Position numbers and translations under genes: made by a program | NCBI GenBank assembly: GCA_956465555.1 | Contig: OY101125.1 | Location: forward strand, 1,242,501 to 1,306,500 | DNA from: Nitzschia sp. pyKryTriq1 | Taxonomy: Eukaryota > Bacillariophyta > Bacillariophyceae > Bacillariales > Bacillariaceae | Reading direction: 5' to 3' | Length of the DNA: 64,000 bases | Notes under the pieces: model-generated | Database searches by the model: none | The model's input: the letters and a program-made list of their open reading frames with translations, nothing else | What the model was told of the DNA's origin: nothing | Shown here: piece by piece, positions 50,165 to 61,370 of the stretch | Layout: each line of letters starts with the position of its first letter | Numbering within the stretch: position 1 is the first letter of the stretch

Positions 50165-50580
50165 ACGATACCCGCTAATGTGCATTTTCATTGAGTGAGG
50201 AGTGATGCGCAGCAATGAGATCGGTGATTTTCAGCCGTAATCATGATGTAGCATGTACCAGGTTCCACCAGTGGTATTGTAGATTCCTGCCAATCGACTT
50301 ACGTTCTTCGAATGATCTACTCTCATAAAGCTGTTGTCTAATCCAGAGTCGAAGTGCAAATATAAACTAATGTTATACTTCTATAAATACATGACTTCGC
50401 GCGCGCTGCTTTCGCCGGTAGCTGTTGCTGCGTTTTGACCAGACATCTGAAAGGCAGGGCAGGAAGCGGGCGGTTTATAATGTTGTACGTAGTGTGTGAG
50501 AATGCAAAATTGCGCGTCGGCCGCACGAGACACACACAACTCAAAGAGTGTCAGGCAACGGAGGATGACTGGCAAGAGAC
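50165..50580. other. intergenic between convergent kinase and HSF genes
   Basis: About 415 bases of 3' flanks; no gene seen. Confidence 0.4.
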
Positions 50581-51888
50581 TTAGAAAAAGTTTTCCGCCA
50601 ACAATCCTCCTGCAAAGGGGTCTTCAAAGCACAAGTCGTCATCGACGCCTGCTGTTCCCGAATGAAGCTGCTGCGTGTTAACGTAGGCGGGCTCTGGGAT
50701 TCCGACAAGATGTTTATCTTCCACTGGTGAAACAACATGCCTGTTATAAATGGAGTGCTGAGAATAGACGACCTTGGGCTCGTAGACCGGAGGAGTCGGT
50801 GAGCGGTTGAGTGATGATGGAGGAGGAACAGTAGGATCCGAGACGAGCGAGTTGATAATAGGGTCGTCGATGCTCGCATCCTCACCATCGAAAAGGTCGT
50901 TCATGAATATTGTGAGCGGGTCGAGTTCCTTCTCTTCATGTCGAACGGGGCAGTGATCGGCCTGTTGCTGAGGAGCAGAAGTGACCATCTGAGGCAGCTG
51001 GCTCCCAGCCATGCGAGGGAGCAGGAAAGGTTTACTCTGCGGTACCACTGCGATATTTTGCTCTGTAATGGCGGGTGCTTGGTTCAGAGATTCTTGTTGC
51101 GCAAAGAACGATTGGAGCTGCGTCATCTGCTCGGTTTGCCCAGAGGAGGACGGGAGATGCAACGAGGTCAACGATTGGAACTGGTTGGTGAGCTGGGGTC
51201 TTCCAGAATCGGCCCCGGAATTTCCCATAGCGCTCTTATTGTTGGCGCTGTTCAAGAAGGAGCTCTCATCCAAAGGATGGAGCATCTTGGGGCTGAACTC
51301 AGGAAGAGGATGCTCGTCCGAGATCTTGTAAAAGTCAGGATCGCAGTTCTTGCCCTTGGCATGCTGAGGCAGATTGGTAACCTTGGAGCCCGAGACGGGG
51401 CGCTTCATAAACTTGATCAAGTGGGGCATTCCTCGCAAGAAGAGCTCATGGTAGTGAGAGTTGCGATCGACTCCCTTGGTGCAGACGCGCTTGAAGCCCC
51501 ATCCATTGGCCTGGCGAATGAAACTACTGAACTTGGCGTGGTCAAAGTACGAAGGAATTACCTTGACTTCGAACTCACGAGGCTTGTGAACCTTCCACGA
51601 ACGCCCGTGGGGCATCCAGCTGATAATGTCAGCGAGCTCCGGCCGGGAAAGGATCGCAAACAACTTGGCAGGGAAAGTAGGGATACGTCCGGGGATCGTA
51701 ACAGGCTTGGTTGGATCAGGATCGGGAAGGTGTGAGTGATCCCGGTAATAGAAATAGGGCCCCGATGGCTCCTCGTGAGCGGCATGCTGCTCCGACTCCT
51801 CCGCTGCACTCTCTGTTCCCATAGCTTGGCTCAATTCAGAAGACATATTTGCAAAGAATGACGGTTGAATTTCTATGAGGTCGTCCAT
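50581..51888 (-). CDS. heat-shock-factor-type transcription factor
   Basis: 435 aa from the ATG at 51888 (MDDLIEIQPS); the frame stays open further upstream but the extra translation (LLILLSSSHRPTSLL) looks like UTR. The HSF DNA-binding domain is at about 71-164: FPAKLFAILSRPELADIISW, MPHGRSWKVHKPREFEVKVI, the recognition helix KFSSFIRQANGWGFKR, then HELFLRGMPHLIKFMKR. The heptad oligomerisation region of animal HSFs is not evident; the rest is Gln/Ser/Pro-rich with acidic C-terminal blocks (DPLTIFMNDLFDGED, FEDPFAGGLLAENFF) that could activate transcription. HSF genes are expanded in diatoms and most do not serve heat shock. The target is unknown. Confidence 0.93.
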   Translation of the reverse strand: MDDLIEIQPSFFANMSSELSQAMGTESAAEESEQHAAHEEPSGPYFYYRDHSHLPDPDPTKPVTIPGRIPTFPAKLFAILSRPELADIISWMPHGRSWKVHKPREFEVKVIPSYFDHAKFSSFIRQANGWGFKRVCTKGVDRNSHYHELFLRGMPHLIKFMKRPVSGSKVTNLPQHAKGKNCDPDFYKISDEHPLPEFSPKMLHPLDESSFLNSANNKSAMGNSGADSGRPQLTNQFQSLTSLHLPSSSGQTEQMTQLQSFFAQQESLNQAPAITEQNIAVVPQSKPFLLPRMAGSQLPQMVTSAPQQQADHCPVRHEEKELDPLTIFMNDLFDGEDASIDDPIINSLVSDPTVPPPSSLNRSPTPPVYEPKVVYSQHSIYNRHVVSPVEDKHLVGIPEPAYVNTQQLHSGTAGVDDDLCFEDPFAGGLLAENFF

Positions 51889-52905
51889 CTTGTTGCCCAA
51901 TTTGATAGAAGACGTATTTCGTACAATACAAACTGAGTTGTTGAAGGCAGATAAACGAGAGAGGAGGGATGTCGGGCGGTGAGATGAGGACAGAAGAATC
52001 AACAATCGTTCTACTATATTGATTGCGATATGGACTACTACCGGTAGTCTGCATAAGCGTCCGACGTCAGCGTGTGCGAGAAGCAAGCAAGAGAAGCCGA
52101 AGCAACGGAAGAAATTACACGGTGCAAATTCAAGGAAGAAGGTGAATGTGCGTATTTCCGCGACACGACGCCCCTTGCTGTCCCGTGTACTCGTTACTCA
52201 AGTACAGTACCAGGTACTAAGTAGAATCTACGTACCGGTACGTACATGACTGATCGAGCGAGCGAGGCACAGGCGGAACACCCCCACGGATCACCACGTC
52301 AACACACTAGAGAAAACCTTTTATTGGCTCCTTCTCGCGGACTGCCAGCTGCCGCCGGCGGCAGCGAAATACATGCCGCCTCGCCACGCACGTCATCATT
52401 TTTGTACTGGTTCCACGTAGTTGCTACGTGCGTGATACAAGTACTTACAGTACAGTACAGGCAGGTATGTCTACTCGCACTGTGGTACCGGTACCATTAC
52501 GACAAAAAGGGATTCGATGAATGGAGAATGGATACAGAGTAGCTACTAGAGAGAGTGCGCGACTTGCGAGCACCATGTACTAAAGTAGTCTCGATATATT
52601 ATTGTATCTTGCGAAGAACGGCCACGTACGAGATCTTGGAACTTTCAGAAGCAAGAGAACACAACATGAAAAGAATGAAAGATACAATTCATACCGGCAC
52701 CGCAGAGACAGAGAGGTTGAACAAAGCCGGAAAGACTGTGTCGGAGACATGTCCTTTCCCAGACGCTCGTACAGAATTCGAAGAAGTGAAGATTTGGAGA
52801 AGTGAAGAGCAAAAGAAGCATTCTAACTAAGTTGATCTGATCGATAATTGTTGATGATCGAAAGCGTAATAATTGGAGGAGAGAATTTAAGGCTACTACC
52901 TAACT
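51889..52905. other. 1-kb intergenic, HSF promoter and CorA 3' flank
   Basis: GGTACC/CCGGTA words at about 52040, 52206-52240 and 52485-52496. A 91-codon frame at 52555-52830 has no recognisable family. The HSF promoter lies at the left end. Confidence 0.45.
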
Positions 52906-55447
52906 CTAAATTCTTCCACCTTTCAGCACAATCACCATGATGAGAACTACCGAACTCGCCACTCCCCAGAACATTTTGTATCCATAGTCGGCGTCAAGTC
53001 TGTCCGAATCAATAAAGCGGAAATAGAATAACAAATACAAGTGAGAGTACTGTGATGAAGGATTAGTGCGACCCCAACAATCTCAGCGCGATACGTACTC
53101 TGGCATGCTCCTGGCCCCGACAGAAAAAGCGAGAAGAGAAGAAGTGGAAGTGAGTAGGATACACGGACAATACATGCACAGTAATCGTGCACAAACAACA
53201 CAAGATATACATCTCTGCTGCTGAACTCACTCAAAGTTCATTCCCCATAACCCTGTCAAGAATTGAGCCGGCAAAAAGACGGCGGAAATGACCGTCAGAG
53301 TGTACAAGGAACGGTCCATTTGTTGCGATTGATACTTGTCCGCTAGGGCATCAATGGCCTGGCAATCTTCAATCAACTGATAAACTTCCTCTTCGTGGCA
53401 TTCCAAATTATCCAAGACATCTCGCAAGTAGACGGTTGCACCATGACTTATTGCATCGTCTTCAATGACATGGACCAACAATCGAATAAAGGGCTTCAAC
53501 TTGCGAGCCACCTTTTCCAGTTCGATTCGGAGATGATGGACGCGTTTCAAGGCAATAGAAGATTTAAAGCTGATTGAGTGCAAGATTTTTTCTTGACGGG
53601 ATATTTCGTGCCGCATAGCGTGGAGTATGGGCTCCAGCAAATCGACCGCTTGATCCAAAAGGGCGTACGTCAAATATTGAGCATCGTACTGTCGTAGTTT
53701 GGAATATGATTTGCTCAATTCGTGATAGATTCGCGTCCAGCAGTGTTGCTCATTAGGATGGGAATCTTCCGTCGACGGGCGAGCGATTGCAGCCGTTTCC
53801 ACCAATGAACTCGACGAGGTGCGGGCTCCGCCGCTGCAAGTAGGAGTGGACAGTTTTTCCAGAGAAGCCACATAACCCGATGGCTCAAAGAGTTCCGAGT
53901 TGAAGGTAATCATGGTGTCATTCTTTGGAACATTGACGAAAAGACTCGTCATGTGAACGCGTATCTTGCCAATTCGTGGTGGGGTAGCAGCGTCATCCTC
54001 GTCACAATCATTTTCATCATCGTCGTTATCCCCGCCAGAACTAGAGATCTTCTCTTGGCCACAACACCTTCTCCAACAGTTGCGTAGAAACGACAACATA
54101 TTACGTGGACGACTTCTCAAGTCACCGCTGATGTCGAGGTCATCGTTGGGATCAGTGGGCGGATCAATGCAAAAAATGGGAATCATTATAAAATAGTCTT
54201 TTGGGAGCACGAAGTCGAGAGGACGATGAGAGACAATATTTGAGTTTTCGCATTCAAGTGGTTGTTGCCACCTCGATGATTCGTCTTGGTAGGCTGACTG
54301 ACTTACGATTAGAATAGACTTCGGCCTTGGGACGATGGTTTTCAGGGGACAGCGCATCTTCAAGCGCCAGAGGATGTAGCATGTACCGCACCGCCAATCG
54401 CTTGAGCGTAATTGACGATTTTGCACCCGAAACATTGATCCATCGCGTTTGAACCCACTTTGGGCGATCATGAAAGTAAAAGTCGGTGGTGGAGATGCGC
54501 TGGGTGACCATGCCATCTGCTTGGGATACCGATGGTTGGTAGGAGCGAGCGGCCATTGCCTCCTCGTCAGTTTTTGATTTCGATTTCGATTGGCGGTCGT
54601 CCTTTGTATCCATTTCGACGTCTTCATCAACCACAACTCGTCGTTCCAAATGCTGCGCATCGTAATCCAACATTTCGATGCTCGCTTGGACTTTGATGGA
54701 AGAGGCATCCGACGGAAAAAGAGCCCGGAGCATAAGATAACGCAAACCTGTTGAAAATTCTTCGAACGTTATGTCTTGCGACTTGTCAACATCTAAAAAC
54801 TCGACCAGTCGATCGAAGCTGTCTTGCGTCAAATATAATGGATTGTGTTGCTCAGCCGGGTGAGAACCATCTTTTCCCTCTGCTTTCGAATCTCGTCCTC
54901 CATAGCTTGCTGCTTGGGTAGCAGAAGAAGTCGTCGAGGTCGAGTGCATCTCTACCCCGCGGCGGAGACTATCGTAACTGAGCCGCCCCGTCTTATCCGT
55001 ATCCAGCATATCGAACACGTATCGCAACCGATCTTCTGTCAAATCAAAAGCGGATTCAAAAATAAGATCCCTCCAAGAATGCGACGGCAACGATGTTGTT
55101 GCATTTTGTTGTTGTTGCTGGGCAGAAGGCGCCCCCGTGGAAGACGAGAGGACACCAAAGTGCGAGAGAAACGTTTGAAGCGTCGGTGGCATTTGGTCCA
55201 TATGGCCACTGTCATCATCGTCAGTGTTATTAGTAGCCGCATCGTTGGGCTGATCTGTGCTTGGTTCTTCTGCAGGCAAATGGGCGCTGTAGCTTCTTGA
55301 CGTCGTCGCCACGTTCGCCTTCTTCTCAGTGTTACCAGCAGCAGCATCGGATGACATGGTGCGATATTTCAGCAGGAGTGAGCCAGTTGTCCCAGTTGAA
55401 GAAGGATCAGCGCTTCCTACAGTACTTGTACTTGTAGAGTTGTTCAC
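52906..55447 (-). CDS. EF-hand - CorA-type magnesium channel fusion, three exons
   Basis: Exons are 54307-55447, 53231-54197 and 52906-52999; introns are 109 nt (GTAAGT) and 231 nt (GTGAGT). Splicing gives EVYSN-HYFIMIPIF and GMNFE-LDADYGYKMFWG; the protein is 733 aa. An EF-hand pair comes first: DTDKTGRLSYDS (149-160, last position Ser) and a canonical DVDKSQDITFEE (219-230). The CorA domain follows (WINVSG, LEDALSPENHRPK). A long helix leads to TM1 (LYTLTVISAVFLPAQFLTGL), the GMN selectivity motif, and TM2 in the last exon (MFWGVASSVVLIMVIVL). CorA channels are pentamers moving Mg2+ or related ions. The EF-hands suggest calcium gating, which is inference. The membrane is unknown. Confidence 0.93.
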
Positions 55448-55779
55448 CGACGTTGCAACGAGACTATATGAAAAGGTTTTAAGTTCGGGAATATTGTGTC
55501 ATCGTCAAACGTTAGCGGTATGATCTGTCTCGATCTTCATGCAAATACAAGAAAAAAAAGAAAAAGATATGCGTGCGCCATTTCACCGCGCAAAAGATCC
55601 GATTCGACTTAACCGACCCAAATTTGCTATCTTCAATCTATATTATACGCAATCTATTATTAGAGGCAGTGGCTTTCTACTACCCACTAGTATAATGTCG
55701 GTGGTGTCGGCATGAACGCAGCCCGACTGTTTTAAATAATACTGTAATTGCAACTTCATAAAGAAAACTCCTATCATTA
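55448..55779. other. intergenic, CorA promoter
   Basis: About 330 bases upstream of CorA and downstream of the ArfGAP gene, A/T-rich. Nothing specific. Confidence 0.4.
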
Positions 55780-56559
55780 TTATAGTCCAAACTCAGCGAA
55801 AAAGTCGTCCCCAGTCTTGCCCGGAGTGGTGATTACCGAACTCCTCTTTGTAGCAGATGAACTATAAGTACTGGTGGGCAATTGCTTTGCCTGGCCGCGC
55901 ACCGAAGATTTCGGTGAAGTCTTGCCACTCGGAGACCGAGGACTACTACTCTCGAAATGTACCAGATCAATGTCTGGTAACGGTGTATGACTAAACTTGG
56001 GCGAACTCTGAGAAAAGCGTGGGCTGGCTCTTGGCGATGAATTGAATGGCGACAACGGTGCGGTGGGCACGTCGCCACGTTGCTCAGCCTTCGGTGCGAA
56101 CTTCTTATAGACGTACTTGTCGGTCAAATATTGCTTCCAACTGCTAGCGTCATCGTTCCTCACACCGTTGGGTGGTCCACCTTTCCCGTATACTCCCTTT
56201 GCACGTGCATTTCCCTTGGACTTCATTTCTTGAATTTCGTCGGGTCCCCAGATTTCAGTGCCCGTGCATCCTTTAGGGATGGTAATATGAGTGCCCAGCG
56301 ATCTGTGATGGGCCCCACATGCCATACATAAAAAGACTCCTAAATTGACAGAAGCCTCAACCGTACCGCGTACACCACAATCCGCACACATTTGGTTCTC
56401 AGGGGTGTCGCGGATGTTTTGCAGCTCTTGCAGCAATCGTCTCTCATTTTGCTCTATGAAGTCTTTGGGGTAGTTTGTTCCCAACTTACTGCGCCACATT
56501 TGTTTGTTTTGTGTTACTGTTTTCTCCTCCATCTTGCTGTTGGTGTACCCTTGTTTCAT
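55780..56559 (-). CDS. ArfGAP-domain protein
   Basis: 259 aa. The zinc finger is Cys58-x2-Cys61-x16-Cys78-x2-Cys81 (MCADCGVRGT, GVFLCMACGAHHRSLGTHIT), with Arg86 of HHRSLG as the catalytic arginine finger of ArfGAPs. The usual Trp-Ala-Ser after the second Cys is here GTVEASVNLG. The domain seems short, closing with YLTDKYVYKKFAP. The C-terminal 100 residues are Ser/Pro-rich (SPRASPRFSQSSPKFS), likely phosphorylated and unstructured, ending GKTGDDFFAEFGL, a Phe-containing acidic end resembling coat- or adaptor-binding peptides. It should stimulate GTP hydrolysis on Arf at Golgi or endosome. Met10 (MEEKTVT) is a possible second start. Confidence 0.9.
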   Translation of the reverse strand: MKQGYTNSKMEEKTVTQNKQMWRSKLGTNYPKDFIEQNERRLLQELQNIRDTPENQMCADCGVRGTVEASVNLGVFLCMACGAHHRSLGTHITIPKGCTGTEIWGPDEIQEMKSKGNARAKGVYGKGGPPNGVRNDDASSWKQYLTDKYVYKKFAPKAEQRGDVPTAPLSPFNSSPRASPRFSQSSPKFSHTPLPDIDLVHFESSSPRSPSGKTSPKSSVRGQAKQLPTSTYSSSATKRSSVITTPGKTGDDFFAEFGL

Positions 56560-56847
56560 CGTTATCCAAGCGACGGTTCTTTTTTGTGATATGTCGCTGA
56601 CCGCGCTGACACCATACCTAATTTTCGAGAATTGTCGCGAGATGTTTTGCGAGAAGAAGTTTGGGCGTGTGATGGCGGGGCGGGCCCACTATATTACATT
56701 TGATAGGCACGATTGAAAATAATTGAGTCGTGTCTTGAGGTCGAATCAAATGAATCATCATCATCAATCTTCGTTCGTTCATATTATTAGATTGTCTCTG
56801 CGAGTGTGCTGGAAGTATTTTCTTACAACTCTGACAATCTAAAACTA
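56560..56847. other. intergenic, ArfGAP promoter and ankyrin-gene 3' flank
   Basis: About 290 bases; no gene seen. Confidence 0.4.
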
Positions 56848-58346
56848 CTACAACCCCATTTGCTCTAGCAAAGCCGCAATGGGTTCATCCTCTAGAAATG
56901 AAAGAACACCTGGAATAATCATTTCTGCGCCGCTCTTGATCCGTCGTTCTTGTTTGTAGTCCTTCGAAAGCTCCTTCATTGATCCTTCCATAGTCAGGGG
57001 CATCAGGAAGCCGCTTCTGTCGTCCCCATCACGACCATCGTCGTGCCGGGCACAACAACTCGTCTTCCAAATGGCCAATTCCAATAGGATGGCGCGCTCC
57101 AATAAGCTTTTGAGTGCTTCGCATGTAATTTCCAGTTTGTCACTCGCGTCGAAATCTCGCTCTGGAACACCCAGTAGTTCCAGAAAGGTATGCATATCGT
57201 GTTTCCAGTTGACCAACCCTACGCGTTCGATTCTACCATGAATCATGCCCCGCAGGATCAATTCAATCGACGAATGTTGTGGTTGCTGTACATACGATGA
57301 CTGCTGATTTTGTGGTGGTGTTTCCTGCTCGGAAGAAGATATTATTTTGGGGCAAAACAGGTACGCGACATGCAAGGGCAACCGATCGGCATTGTCCAGT
57401 AACATGACAGTCTTTTTTTCAACGTCATAGTCCAAGAGCAACTGCAGGGAGTCTGGATTGAGATTGCACCGACACGCCACATGTAAGGGAACCTGACCAT
57501 ATAAGCTGTCGACGAAGAGAGATTTTCGTTCTTTGGTAGTATCATTTTCCAACAACATTTGAATAACTCGTGGGGAAGCATTGTATCTGCAACAAAAGAT
57601 AACGGAAACATTGTACTTTTGACGTGAGATCATTGAACCCAAGAAGAATCATCAATCTTCTGACCGCCACCAGCAACAATCGCTCGATCCAGACCGGACC
57701 AGACCAGACCAGACCACACCTACCGGCAAGCTGTATGAATAGGTAGCGACCCATCGTAACGAGGAGTTAAGATAGTCTCCTTGCTCGTGTCGTACTCCAA
57801 GAGTAGTTCCACCACGGATGTATACTCCCTCCGAGAACAGGCGGTGTGAAGCGGCAAATCTTCCCATTTGTCTTTGTGTTTGACGGCTTGTCGAGTCGGT
57901 TCATGTTGCAAAAAAAACTGTATTATTTCCACCGGTGCATTCGTATCGCAGGCCAAATGTAGAGGGTATCGGCCCGTGTACCCGTCTTCGTCTGGACTAT
58001 TTCCGATTGTCATGACCAAGGCTCTCTGCAGGGCTTTGTCGGAATACTGGGAAACCAATAGGATCAACTCGGATAGCTGTTCTTCCACCGATAAGCGCAA
58101 CTGAGCTTCAAACGAAAGACTTCGAACTCGTTCCAGCTGATCGTCTAAAGCAAGCCGGAGCTCCCTTGCTTCCTCGAGTATCGCGGCAGCTTCCGCCTCG
58201 TCCTCGTCCTCGGCATCGGTAGCAGTGGCAGTGGCAGTGGCAGTGGGAGCAGCACACGGCGCAGGATCTTCAGTACTCGTGGCAGCAGAAGGTGAAATCA
58301 TAATATTGTATCGTGGTTGGGTCGATCTTAGACTACGAATTTCCAA
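56848..58346 (-). CDS. ankyrin-repeat protein, two exons
   Basis: Exons are 57724-58346 and 56848-57586; the 137-nt intron (donor GTAGGT, acceptor TTGCAG) has a GACCA run in it. Splicing joins IHTACR-YNASPRVIQM inside a repeat, giving 453 aa (438 if the Met at 58301 is used). An Ala/Thr/acidic start and a coiled helix (EEARELRLALDDQLERV) precede about five ankyrin units (GRYPLHLACDTNAPVEIIQF, EDLPLHTACSRREYTSVVEL, GSLPIHTACRYNASPRVIQM, GQVPLHVACRCNLNPDSLQL, DRLPLHVAYLF). A non-repeat C-terminus follows (ERDFDASDKLEITCEALKSL). Such LPLH-type ankyrin proteins are common in diatoms; the partner is unknown. Confidence 0.85.
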
Positions 58347-58916
58347 GGTACCAGTAACTTTGACTCCTGGTCAAAAACGAAAGGTCGAGAGCTACCCTTG
58401 CGGACGGGAGTTGCGACCGCAAATGAAAGATATTATGATCGAAAGGAAGGACGTGCGTGGGTATACCGGTAGAGGATATTAGACTATTAGTACGTCGACG
58501 TGATCATGAAACGCAAAAGAGCAGGCAAACGCCATTCTCGAGATATGGCGGGAAATATAAGCGCGGACAGCACAAAAACGTGCGGGACGAGGGGGAGAAG
58601 ATGGATTTCGCCGATCGTGCATATGCTTCCACGTGGAATATTAAAAAGCACAGGAGCCACCGTTCAATAGATTTTATGCTTGGAATGACGTCATCGTCAT
58701 CATCCTTGCTTTTTTGCGGTTATTTTCACGGTGGATGAACGAGGGGGAAAAACGCATCGCGCAGGACGAATGAAAAATGAAGAAAGCGAAAGGAACGATC
58801 GCACCACGATGCTGGCATCAGAGCATAGTTGAGAGTGTAGTGTTGAAAGAACCTACCTATCTGAATAGTGAATAGAAGCGACGATCAATAGACTATTGTA
58901 CGTGTAGCGGTTGGTA
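58347..58916. promoter_or_regulatory. divergent promoter region, ankyrin / AAA ATPase
   Basis: 570 bases between divergent genes. One ACCGGTAG word at about 58464. No gene seen. Confidence 0.4.
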
Positions 58917-61270
58917 ATGAGAAATCGACGAACCACCATCCCCCGAGTGGCCCTACTGGCCAATCTGACTCTCCTCGCGCTGGTGATAAGAAAAGAAACA
59001 TGTGCCTTCCACCTTCCAGGCCCCCCTCGACGACAACATGATAAGTGCAGAATACTATCTGGTATTTCCGCTACTCCAGTGGATGCAGATGTTGTCCCTG
59101 TAAACGATATTCCCGCATCGACTTCGTCGGATGAAACATCAGCGAACGACGTCCCAAAGCAAAACAACAAAAATGGTGGTTTTGTCGATGCTACCGAAGA
59201 ACTTCAAAAGCCGCTCATCGACAAGAAAGAACAAGCCATGTTGATTGACGAATCGATTTCTATATTCGAAATTGTAGCGAGTCGAGCAGCAACATGTCTG
59301 GTGGAGAGTGATTTACGAAAAGACGCCAAGGACGAATACTCCAATGTCATTTCTTCTTCGGCCACAAATTGGATCAACGACGCCACAGCCTTTGCCCTAC
59401 AAAAGGCCTTTGACCGAGTCAAATTGAAGGTAAGACAACAATTCAAACGCACGCATTGGCGGATTCCAGCTATTGAGTCGATCTTATGATGAACTATTGC
59501 TTCTTGCTACTGATTTTTTAGCTTGCGGAGGAACGAAAGGGACTGGATCGCGACGAAGCCTCTGCGTGGATTCGATGGATGAAATCCACGCCGACCCCCC
59601 TCATTGTCGACCTGTCCAGAGAATTACGGGAGGTTGCCAATGCTACGATTCCGGATAGAGATTTCGAACGAATTGAGCAAGATCGAGAGGAATTCTTTAC
59701 TCGATTAGGATGTCGACTTTTGCTCTTGCCTTCGGGGGCTCCCTTGACGACTCCGCTCTGGGAACCGCCCGCCTCGATCATTTACGGAAAGTTGTTGTAC
59801 GGAGGGGTGACCCGATACCGAAGATTGATATCGAGTAATAGCAATCGGATGCCACGCAAAGCAGGAGAGCGAACGGACTTCAAAGTTTCAGCGGCAGATA
59901 ATATCCCACCTTGGATTCAATATGGAGGGGCTGAGCGTATGTACGAGAGCGTCGACATGGGACCTGCGGGGGTGTTCGAGGTAATTTTGTTGCCCCGCGG
60001 ACAAACTCTGGCGGATAAATCGTTGGGCGAAGAAATGATGGTCAAAAATCTCATGTGGAAGCCTCAGGATATCTTTGGGATGGTCGGAGCAAACAATGAT
60101 ACGGCCGATTCGTCGCGTGAAAATGAAATCGATTTCGTGACTGGTTACACGCCCATTTCCCAAACGGGCAAGGACCGAAACGATGCCTTCCAAGCAGATT
60201 TTCAGACAAATGTCGGCGGACTTCAAAAACAAATTGATTCGATAGTGCGGCGGGTGTTGGATGGGCGTGTCATCCGCCCGGCTGATGAAGATGATAATGG
60301 AGCAGACAAAGACGAGACGGCGACCGCTTTGGCACAAACTGCCATGGAATCAGAAGAACTTGCCGCTTTGGGATTGACTCCAGTACGTGGTCTCTTATTG
60401 TATGGACCCCCTGGTACTGGGAAGACATTGCTGGCTCGACAGATCTCCCGTTCTTTGAGAGCGCGGACACCCAAGATCGTCTCGGCACCTGAACTGTTGG
60501 ATCGTTGGGTTGGAGGATCAGAAAAACTGGTACGGGGCCTCTTCGCCGAAGCGGAAGCAGAGCTAGCTGTCTGTAACGGAGACGCCACGAGAAGCGCCTT
60601 GCATGTCGTCGTCATTGATGAAATCGATGCCGTCTTTCGACGTCGGAGTTCCGGAGAAGACTCCGGCGAAGCTACCAGAGCTAGTGTGGTGAATCAGATC
60701 CTTGCTAAACTTGATGGAATCAATCAAATTGGAAATATTCTGTTGATTGGAATGACGAATCGGAGAGAATTGCTCGATGAAGCATTGTTGAGACCAGGTC
60801 GTCTGGAGGTTCAAATTGAAGTCCCCCTACCAGATAAAGATGGTAGAAGAGAGATCCTTCAAATTCATTTCGAGGCCCTTCGTCGCTCGGGCCGACTTAG
60901 CATGCCACTTTGCCAAGCAATAGATGGCGTTGCGTCATCAAAGAGGATGACGCCTCAAGCATTTTCTTCCTCTTCTTCGTCAACTTCCGAAGTCGCTCCT
61001 GTCGATGAGCCAAGAATACGAAAGCGAGATGCCTTCAAGCGAGCTCTTTCAAAGGCTTGGTCAGATGCTTCCAACGTGGTGAAACCTACGTATGATTTGG
61101 CTGCCGATTCTAATACCGCTGGCTTTTCTGGAGCTGATATCGCAGGTCTGGTGCGATGCGCCGGATCCTTGGCCTTGTCCCGGGCCCGTCGTGATGGCAA
61201 CGGAGTCGATGGACTACTGATAACTCTGGAAGATGTCAAACAAGCGCTGAAAGAAGTCGGTCCATCATAA
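58917..61270 (+). CDS. NSF-like AAA ATPase with signal-peptide/plastid-type leader, two exons
   Basis: Exons are 58917-59429 and 59522-61270; the 92-nt intron has donor GTAAGA, acceptor TTTAG, phase 0. 753 aa. The first ATG opens a signal peptide ([14 protein letters not shown]) followed by [11 protein letters not shown], where CAF-H fits the diatom AF-type plastid cleavage motif. The single AAA module has Walker A GPPGTGKT (466-473), [20 protein letters not shown], Walker B VVIDEID, and [20 protein letters not shown]. These are closest in wording to the D1 ring of NSF/Sec18 ([16 protein letters not shown]). The second NSF ATPase ring is absent, and the N-terminal part (170-420) is not the NSF N domain by eye. 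A plastid- or complex-plastid-located protein remodeller is inferred. Confidence 0.85.
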
Positions 61271-61370
61271 ATAAACGCACTACTGTACTCTATGCATGTA
61301 GCGTACTCATATTATAATGCAGGTGCGGGCGGTAGCAGTATTTTAATCTTTGATGACTGTATGGAGATGC

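Noticed and set aside
52555-52830. 91-codon plus-strand frame between HSF and CorA
   Set aside because: Charged composition but no recognisable motif, repeat or paired exon; not enough to call a gene.
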